A stretch of DNA of 64,000 nucleotides from Zoogloea sp041911615 (GTDB lineage Bacteria > Pseudomonadota > Gammaproteobacteria > Burkholderiales > Rhodocyclaceae), in contig NZ_JAYROR010000074.1 in the NCBI RefSeq assembly GCF_041911615.1, positions 3,310-67,309 of the forward strand, given 5' to 3'. The notes below the pieces were generated by a model, which was not told where the DNA came from, ran no database searches, and saw only the letters and a program-made list of their open reading frames with translations. The translations under genes and the position numbers were made by a program. Shown here piece after piece: positions 10,375-16,276 of the stretch (within the stretch, counting starts at the first letter, position 1; each line of letters starts with the position of its first letter).

Positions 10375-11301
10375 TCAGGCGCCCATCTGCCCCGCAATGC
10401 GCGCCACCACCTCGTCCACGGAGCGCTGCGTGGTGTCCACGTCGAAGGCGGCCATGCGGTAGAGGTGATCGCGGGCCTCGAGGGTGCGGTGGATGTTGTC
10501 CATCGCCTCGCGGTAGAGGGCCGGCTTGGCGATGCGGATGTCGTGCTGGTCCATCACCCGACGAAAGTGGGTGTCGGGCTCGGCGTGGAGCCACACGGTG
10601 AAGAAGGCGTTGAGCAGGATCTCGTAGGTGAGCGGCTCGGCGACGATGCCACCGCCGGTGGCGAGCACCACCTGCGGATGCTTCGCCACCACCTGCTCGA
10701 GGCAGCGCCGCTCGAGGTTTCGGTAGCCCGACTGGCCGTAAAGCGTAATGATCTCCTGCAGACTGAGGCCGGCCTCCTGCTCCACCTCGCGGTTGAGCTC
10801 GACGAAGGGCCGGCCGAGGCGTTCGGCCAGGGCCTGCCCGACGGTGGATTTGCCGGCGCCGCGCAGGCCGATGAGCACGATGCGATCCTTGCGCAGGCCA
10901 TCGGTCGGCTGATAGTCGGCGAAGATCTGCTCGCGGATGCGCGCCAGGTTGCCGACCGGCTGACGCTTCAGGAACTCGACGATCAGGTTGAAATCGCCGG
11001 TGCGGGCGTCCTCGTCGGCAAAGAGGCTGGCCACGGGCTGGTTGAGCGCCTTGGCCACCTTGCCGAGCACCACCACCGAGACATTACCCTGGGCGCTTTC
11101 CATCCGCGCGAGGTGGGGCAACGACACGCCGGACTGCTCGGCGAGATTCTTGCGCGTCATGCCCCGCTGGCCGCGGAAGTGGCGGATGTTGCGGGACAGC
11201 CTCGCCAGCAGCGCCGCCGAATCCGCATCGAGCCCGCCTGCCTGGGCGTCCGCCTGGGCTTCCTTTTCGTCCTGTTCCGCTTCCACGCTGCTGCCTGCCA
11301 T
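10375..11301 (-). CDS. boxR: XRE-family regulator with shikimate kinase-like domain (BoxR/BzdR architecture)
   Basis: About 308 aa. An N-terminal XRE helix-turn-helix (around residues 30-90: NIRHFRGQRGMTRKNLAEQ) is followed by a linker and a shikimate-kinase-like domain (VLIGLRGAGKSTVGQALAER, ATGGGIVAE). In known BoxR/BzdR proteins this domain senses benzoyl-CoA or a related aroyl-CoA instead of acting as a kinase. Here the acidic shikimate-binding position reads VELNREVEQ (Asn instead of Asp), which supports a non-enzymatic role. The gene is the last of the importer operon. It probably controls this phenylpropanoid cluster, so the symbol marks architecture, not proven orthology. ATG at 11301 is preferred; 11319 is possible. 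Confidence 0.82.
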   Translation of the reverse strand: MAGSSVEAEQDEKEAQADAQAGGLDADSAALLARLSRNIRHFRGQRGMTRKNLAEQSGVSLPHLARMESAQGNVSVVVLGKVAKALNQPVASLFADEDARTGDFNLIVEFLKRQPVGNLARIREQIFADYQPTDGLRKDRIVLIGLRGAGKSTVGQALAERLGRPFVELNREVEQEAGLSLQEIITLYGQSGYRNLERRCLEQVVAKHPQVVLATGGGIVAEPLTYEILLNAFFTVWLHAEPDTHFRRVMDQHDIRIAKPALYREAMDNIHRTLEARDHLYRMAAFDVDTTQRSVDEVVARIAGQMGA

Positions 11302-11355
11302 GAGTACGCAATCGCGCATTTTAGCGTCTGGCAGCCCCCGCCCCAACGATTCCGG

Positions 11356-12102
11356 TCAAGTCGCCAGCATGTCCTGGTGCTTGCTGCCGAAGCCCAGGTA
11401 GGCCTCGACCACCCGCGGATCGTCGGCCAGATCGGACGCCTTGCCTTCCATCGCCACCGCGCCCATCTCCAGCACGTAGGCGTAGTCGGCCACCTGCAGC
11501 GCGGCGCGGGCGTTCTGCTCCACCAGCAGGATCGACACGCCCCGCTCGCGCAAGGCGGCGATGATGCGGAAGATCTCCCGCACGATCAGCGGCGCGAGGC
11601 CCAGGCTGGGTTCGTCGAGCATCAGCAGCTTGGGCTTGCCCATCAGCGCGCGGCCGATGGCGAGCATCTGGCGCTCGCCGCCGGACATCGTCGCCGCCGC
11701 CTGGGTGCGCCGCTCCTTGAGGCGCGGGAAGAGCTCGAAAACCTCGTCCATCGTCTTCGCCTGATCCCGGTGGCCCTGCCGGTAGCGCTGGAAGGCGCCC
11801 AGCAGCAGGTTGTCCTCGACGCTCATCTCGCCAAACAGATCGCGCTTCTCGGGCACCAAGGCGAGGCCCTGGATCACCCGCTTTTCCACGTTCGGCCGGC
11901 GCTGGGCGTGGCCGTCGAAGACGATGCGCCCGGACGACGGCATCAGCCCCATGATCGCCGCGAGGCTGGTGGTCTTGCCGGCGCCGTTGGGGCCGATCAC
12001 CGTGACGATCTGGCCGGCGCCAACCTTGAGGCTGACCTCATGCACCGCCTCGACCTTGCCATAATTGACCCGCAGGTCCTGCACTTCGAGCAGCGTGCTC
12101 AT
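11356..12102 (-). CDS. livF: ABC transporter ATP-binding protein LivF
   Basis: A 248-aa ATPase with Walker A (GPNGAGKTT), the signature MSGGERQMLAIGRALM and Walker B (LLMLDEPSLGLAP), typical of LivF. It is the second nucleotide-binding subunit of the importer. Its ATG overlaps the stop of the LivM-LivG fusion gene by 4 bp (ATGA), indicating translational coupling. With the aromatic catabolic genes around it, the importer more likely takes up an aromatic acid than leucine. Confidence 0.92.
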   Translation of the reverse strand: MSTLLEVQDLRVNYGKVEAVHEVSLKVGAGQIVTVIGPNGAGKTTSLAAIMGLMPSSGRIVFDGHAQRRPNVEKRVIQGLALVPEKRDLFGEMSVEDNLLLGAFQRYRQGHRDQAKTMDEVFELFPRLKERRTQAAATMSGGERQMLAIGRALMGKPKLLMLDEPSLGLAPLIVREIFRIIAALRERGVSILLVEQNARAALQVADYAYVLEMGAVAMEGKASDLADDPRVVEAYLGFGSKHQDMLAT

Positions 12103-13937
12103 TCCACACCCCCCAGGTAAGCCGCGAGCACACGCTCGTTCTGCTGGATTTCCTCCGGCAGGCCCTCGGCGATCTTCTCGCCAAACTCCATCACCACGAT
12201 CCGATCGACCAGCCCCATCACGAAATCCATGTCGTGCTCGACCAGCAGGATCGCCACGCCTTCGGCCTTGAGCTTCTTCAGCAGCTCGCCCAGCGCCTCC
12301 TTCTCCTTGAAGCGCAGGCCGGCGGCGGGCTCGTCCAGCAGCAGCAGGCAGGGGTCGGCGGCCAGCGCCCGGGCGATCTCGACGATGCGCTGCTGGCCCA
12401 GGGCCAGGGAGCCGGCCTCGTCGTGCATGTGAGCCTCCAGCCCCACCCGGCGGATCTGCCGGGCGGCCTCGGCCAGCAGGCGTTCCTCTTCCTTGCGGTC
12501 GAGGCGCCAGGCGGCGGGGAACACGCCGGTCGAACCGCGCAGATGGGTGCCGATGGCGACGTTCTCCAGCACGCTCATCCGCGGCAGCAGGCGCACGTGC
12601 TGGAAGCTGCGGCTCATCCCGAGGCGGGCGATCTCGCGGGCGTCATGCCCCGCCACCGCCTTGCCATTGAAGACGATCTCGCCCGAGGTGGGCGTATCGA
12701 CGCCGGAGATCTGGTTGAACATGGTGCTCTTGCCGGCGCCGTTGGGGCCGATCAGCGCCAGGATTTCGCCGGCCTTCACGCTGAAGTTCATGGCGTTGTT
12801 GGCGACGAGGCCGCCGAACTTGCGGGTGACGTCCTTCACCTCGAGGATCGTCTCGCCGCGGGTCGGCATCGTCCGCCGGGCGAGCGGTGCGGCCGCTTCC
12901 GACACCGCCTTGGGCGCGGCCTTGACCCGCAGCACGCGCATCACCGCCGGCCACAGGCCTTCCCGCGCCCGGTGCAGGATCAGCAGCAGCAACATGCCGA
13001 AGATGATGATCTCGAAGTTGCCCGAATGGCCGAACACCCGCGGCAGGAAATCCTGCAGCCACTGGTTGAGCAGCGTCACCAGCCCGGCGCCGACCACCGC
13101 GCCCCACACGTAGCCGGCACCGCCCACCACCGCCATGAAGAGATATTCGATGCCGTGGTGCAGGCCAAAGGGCGACGGATTCACCAGCCGCTGCATGTGG
13201 GCGTACAGCCAGCCGGCCGCCGCCGCGTGCAGCGCCGCGATCACGAAGATCACGATGCGCGAGCGGGAGGTATCCACACCCATCGCCTCGGCCATCACCA
13301 CGCCGCCCTTCAGCGCGCGGATCGCCCGCCCCTCGCGGGAGTCCAGCAGGTTCTGGGTGGTCACCACCGCCGCCAGCACGAAGGCCCAGATCAGATAGTA
13401 GATCTCGTGGCCCTCGTCCAGCGCCCAGCTGCCGATGCGGATCGGCGGCAGGCCCGAGATGCCGCTCTGGGCGCCCAAAATGTCCAGCGTGCCGAACAGA
13501 AAGTACAGGCTGATGCCCCAGGCGATGGTGCCCAGCGGCAGGTAATGACCGGACAGGCGCAGCGTGAGCGAGCCCAGCAGCAGCGCGATGAGCCCGGTGA
13601 TCGCGAGCCCCACGCCCAGCGCCAGCCACGGCGACGCACCGGCCCAGGCAATCCAGCCCGGCAGGCTGGTGGACGTGGTGAGCACCGCGGTGGTGTAGGC
13701 ACCCACGCCCACAAAAGCCGCCTGCCCGAAGCTGGTGAGCCCGCCCACGCCGGTGAGCAGCACCAGCCCCACGGCCACCAGCGCAGAGATGCCGATGTAG
13801 TTGAGCAGGGTGACGTAATAGGCCGGCAGCAGCGCCGGCGCCACGGCCAGCACGGCGACCACCGCCAGCAGCCGCAGGGCGTGCTTCATCGGGCTGGCTT
13901 CCCGTTGCGGGGTGAGCAGTTGCGTTGCGGTGTTCAT
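12099..13937 (-). CDS. fused ABC permease-ATPase (LivM-LivG)
   Basis: A 612-aa protein joining two normally separate subunits. Residues ~20-340 are a LivM permease with about ten membrane segments (GVGGLTSFGQAAFVGVGAYT is the LivM signature). Residues ~365-612 are LivG with Walker A GPNGAGKSTMFN, signature LALGQQRIVEIARALA and Walker B LLLLDEPAAGL. The frame is continuous through the junction (APLARRTMPTRGETILEVKD). It overlaps LivH upstream and LivF downstream by ATGA at both ends. Such M-G fusions are known in aromatic-acid Liv systems. The ATG at 13937 fixes the start. Confidence 0.92.
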   Translation of the reverse strand: MNTATQLLTPQREASPMKHALRLLAVVAVLAVAPALLPAYYVTLLNYIGISALVAVGLVLLTGVGGLTSFGQAAFVGVGAYTTAVLTTSTSLPGWIAWAGASPWLALGVGLAITGLIALLLGSLTLRLSGHYLPLGTIAWGISLYFLFGTLDILGAQSGISGLPPIRIGSWALDEGHEIYYLIWAFVLAAVVTTQNLLDSREGRAIRALKGGVVMAEAMGVDTSRSRIVIFVIAALHAAAAGWLYAHMQRLVNPSPFGLHHGIEYLFMAVVGGAGYVWGAVVGAGLVTLLNQWLQDFLPRVFGHSGNFEIIIFGMLLLLILHRAREGLWPAVMRVLRVKAAPKAVSEAAAPLARRTMPTRGETILEVKDVTRKFGGLVANNAMNFSVKAGEILALIGPNGAGKSTMFNQISGVDTPTSGEIVFNGKAVAGHDAREIARLGMSRSFQHVRLLPRMSVLENVAIGTHLRGSTGVFPAAWRLDRKEEERLLAEAARQIRRVGLEAHMHDEAGSLALGQQRIVEIARALAADPCLLLLDEPAAGLRFKEKEALGELLKKLKAEGVAILLVEHDMDFVMGLVDRIVVMEFGEKIAEGLPEEIQQNERVLAAYLGGVE

Positions 13938-14971
13938 TCCTCGTCCTCCACGTGATGACTGTTGAAGGAGCGCCACAGCAGCACCGGGATGATCAGCGTG
14001 AACACCAGCACCTCCTTGAACGCGCTCGCCCAGAACGACGAGAAGGATTCCAGCAGGCCCACCAGCACCGCGCCGGCCGCCGCCAGCGGATAGCTCGCCA
14101 GCCCGCCGATGATCGCGGCCACGAAGCCCTTCAGGCCGATCAGGAAACCCGTGTCGTAGTAGATCGTAGTGATCGGCCCGATCAAGAGACCCGAGAAGGT
14201 GCCCAGCAGCGCCGCCAGCAGAAAGGTGAGCTTGCCCGCCACCACCGGCGAGATGCCCATCAGCTTGGCGCCGGACTGATTCACCGCCGTCGCCCGCAGC
14301 GCCTTGCCGTACAGCGTTCGGGCGAAGAAGGCGTACAGCCCGACGATGAAGGCCAGCGAGCAGCCCAGCACCCACAGGGTCTGGGCGTTCACCGAAAACT
14401 CGCCGAAGGAGAGGCTGCCCTCCGAGAACGGCGCGGTGCGCACGCCCTCGGCGCCGAAGAACACCAGCCCGAGGCCGGTGAGGATCAGATGCACCGCCAC
14501 CGAGGCGATCAGGAGCACCAGCACGCTGGTGTCGGCGATCGGCTGGTAGGCGATGCGGTAGATCATCGGCCCCAGCGGCACGAGGATCGCCAGGGTGAGG
14601 GCGATCTGCGCCAGCATCGGCAGCCCGCCGCAATCAACGCCATGCAGCAGCCCGGCCAGCGCCAGCGGGTAGGCGAGGTTCCAGCCGACGAGCCCGCCGA
14701 CGCCCTCGAAATCGCGGTCGCGCAGGCGGCCGATCAGGTCGAGCACCGCCACGAAGGCGCCCATCGCCACCAGCAGCCACACGGTGGCCGGCACCTTGCC
14801 GGCCTGCAGCGCCGCCAGGGTGAGCGCCCCGAAGGCGACGAACTCGCCCTGGGGAATGAAGATCACCCGCGTGACCGAGAAGACGAGGACCAGGGCCAGC
14901 GCCAGCAGGGCGTAAATCGCCCCGCCGGTCACCCCGTCCTGCCCGAGTATCAAAACGATTCCTGCATCCAA
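13934..14971 (-). CDS. livH: ABC transporter permease LivH
   Basis: About 345 aa with eight or more hydrophobic segments, and the LivH patterns GGAIYALLALALVLVFSVTR and RTLYGKALRATAVNQSGAKL. It is the inner-membrane partner of the LivM domain and the first gene of the importer operon. No ATG is available. The best start is TTG at 14971 (LDAGIVLILGQDG), with GGAGAGG 8 nt upstream; a TTG at 14992 is in frame but has a poorer site. Substrate is likely the aromatic acid handled by the neighbouring enzymes. Confidence 0.88.
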   Translation of the reverse strand: MDAGIVLILGQDGVTGGAIYALLALALVLVFSVTRVIFIPQGEFVAFGALTLAALQAGKVPATVWLLVAMGAFVAVLDLIGRLRDRDFEGVGGLVGWNLAYPLALAGLLHGVDCGGLPMLAQIALTLAILVPLGPMIYRIAYQPIADTSVLVLLIASVAVHLILTGLGLVFFGAEGVRTAPFSEGSLSFGEFSVNAQTLWVLGCSLAFIVGLYAFFARTLYGKALRATAVNQSGAKLMGISPVVAGKLTFLLAALLGTFSGLLIGPITTIYYDTGFLIGLKGFVAAIIGGLASYPLAAAGAVLVGLLESFSSFWASAFKEVLVFTLIIPVLLWRSFNSHHVEDEE

Positions 14972-14992
14972 AGCCGAATCCTCTCCGTTCAA

Positions 14993-15075
14993 AATATGAA
15001 CCCAGGCCGCATCTGATATTTGATATTTGCGGCACCCAATCCTCCATATAAAATACTTTATCTGATATCACAGGC
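14993..15075 (-). promoter_or_regulatory. promoter/operator region of the importer-regulator operon
   Basis: An AT-rich stretch upstream of livH contains ATCTGATATTTGATATTT (15011-15028), AAAATACTTTA (near 15050) and TATCTGATATCA (15059-15070). These match, in part as reverse complements, the elements in the 8.2-8.3 kb promoter. The recurring TATCWGATA palindrome looks like an operator half shared by both operons. Confidence 0.5.
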
Positions 15076-15127
15076 TTTGAACAAATCTTTTTTGATACCT
15101 TTTCTTGCGCCGAGCCGTCATCCGCAC

Positions 15128-15160
15128 AAAAAAACGGCCACCTGAATTCAGGTGGCCGTT
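15128..15160 (-). terminator. rho-independent terminator of the hemerythrin gene
   Basis: A perfect palindrome, ACGGCCACCTGAA joined to TTCAGGTGGCCGT (15134-15159). On the minus strand it is followed by a run of seven T. It lies about 50 bp after the hemerythrin stop in the right orientation. Confidence 0.85.
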
Positions 15161-15208
15161 GCGTGGCGGACGTACCCGCCGGACGTAGCTGGAGGGGTGG
15201 AGGCGCTT

Positions 15209-15793
15209 TCAGCCCCGGTACGGCCCGGCCCCCAGGCCGATGGGCGTCGGCGCGGCGGCGACGAGCTTCGAGAACACGTCGGCAAAGTCTTCCGGCTTGC
15301 CGCGGGTGCCGCTCATCGGGTCGCGCTCGCCCGTGAAGACGCGATTCACCTCGGCCCAGTCCTCGGGCGTGAGCACGCGCAGGGCGAGCGGAATCGCCTC
15401 GCGCTCCTCGAGCATCATGTGGGTGCGGTAGAACTCGGCGTAGGCGTCGAAGGCGGCGGCAAAATCGGCCAGCCGGGACGGATCGGCCACATAGGCGGCA
15501 AGCGCTGCCTCGAGACGTCCGATGCGCTCGCCGGCGGCCTGGTGCTGGGCGTCGAGGGCGGCCAGGGCGGCGGCGCCCTCGCTGCTGCGCGCCTTGATCC
15601 GCGCGAACAGGACATCCTCCTTGGGATGGTGGCGCTTCTCGGGATAGGCGTCGAGGTAATGGATCATCGCCTCGAACAGCTTCAGATCGGGCTGCAGGCG
15701 GCCGGCGACCACCTCCTTGAGCATGAAGCGCACGGCGTGGAGGATGGCGGCGAGGGACTGATGTTCGTCGCCGAGGATGCGAAGGGCTTCCAT
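15209..15793 (-). CDS. hemerythrin HHE domain protein
   Basis: A 194-aa all-helical protein with the metal-ligand pattern of HHE hemerythrins: DEHQSL (His near residue 11), MIHYLD, HHPKEDVLF, QHQAAG and HMMLEEREAI. Family members carry a di-iron centre and bind O2, NO or act in iron and redox sensing or storage in the cytoplasm. AGGAG precedes the ATG at 15793, and a strong terminator follows. It is a single-gene unit placed directly against the truncated MhpR-like remnant, so its 5' flank may be the breakpoint of a rearrangement. Confidence 0.9.
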   Translation of the reverse strand: MEALRILGDEHQSLAAILHAVRFMLKEVVAGRLQPDLKLFEAMIHYLDAYPEKRHHPKEDVLFARIKARSSEGAAALAALDAQHQAAGERIGRLEAALAAYVADPSRLADFAAAFDAYAEFYRTHMMLEEREAIPLALRVLTPEDWAEVNRVFTGERDPMSGTRGKPEDFADVFSKLVAAAPTPIGLGAGPYRG

Positions 15794-15818
15794 CGGAAGG
15801 TTTCTCCTGAATCGGGGC

Positions 15819-16130
15819 AAGGCGGCGGGCCGCCTCGCCGCCGACGACCGCTTCGTCGCCAACATCCTGGCGCGCACCCGCGACAGCGGCTACGCCAGCA
15901 ACGACGGCGAGTGGACCTCCCAGCGCAAGGTCGGCGCGCTGGCCCTGCCGATCCGCCTGCGCGGCCTGCCGGTGGGCTCGGTCAATATCGTCTACCTGAA
16001 CCGCGCGGTCCCCCTGAAGGAAGCCACCAGCCGCTACCTGCCCGCCCTGCGCCAGGCCGTGGACCGCATCGAAGCCCAGCTCGGCGCCGCCGACGCGGCA
16101 CCGGCAACGCCCGATCCGGGCCTGGACTGA
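15819..16130 (+). pseudogene. C-terminal remnant of an MhpR-like IclR-family regulator
   Basis: The frame ending at 16130 encodes roughly the last 90 residues of an IclR effector-binding domain: DRFVANILARTRDSGYASND, then KVGALALPIRL, VGSVNIVYLNRAVPLKEAT and YLPALRQAVDRIEAQL. I recognise the pattern of MhpR, the activator of 3-(3-hydroxyphenyl)propionate catabolism (IASIAVPLR, IGCLNLVYM, LPALQRVAKQIEEG in the E. coli protein, from memory). The N-terminal helix-turn-helix half is missing. Upstream sequence runs straight into the start of the divergent hemerythrin gene. No good start codon or Shine-Dalgarno is present. It is most likely a 5'-truncated regulator gene. Confidence 0.72.
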
Positions 16131-16276
16131 ACGCGCCGGCGACACCGCACCGATGGGGACCACGTCACGAACCGCTGCAACACGCGGGGCGTATAAGGGA
16201 ATCTACGCGGTGATGCACCGCAACAATAGTGCTAGTCTCCCGTTTGCCGCACTTTCTACGCCAAGCGAGAAACACC

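Noticed and set aside
12099..14633. An 844-codon frame suggesting a longer LivM-LivG protein
   Set aside because: The part upstream of 13937 is out-of-frame livH sequence. The ATGA overlap with livH fixes the real start at 13937.
15777..16130. A complete 117-aa gene starting at ATG 15777
   Set aside because: The first ~15 codons overlap the start of the divergent hemerythrin gene and show no similarity. Only the IclR-like C-terminal part is convincing, so it is recorded as a remnant.
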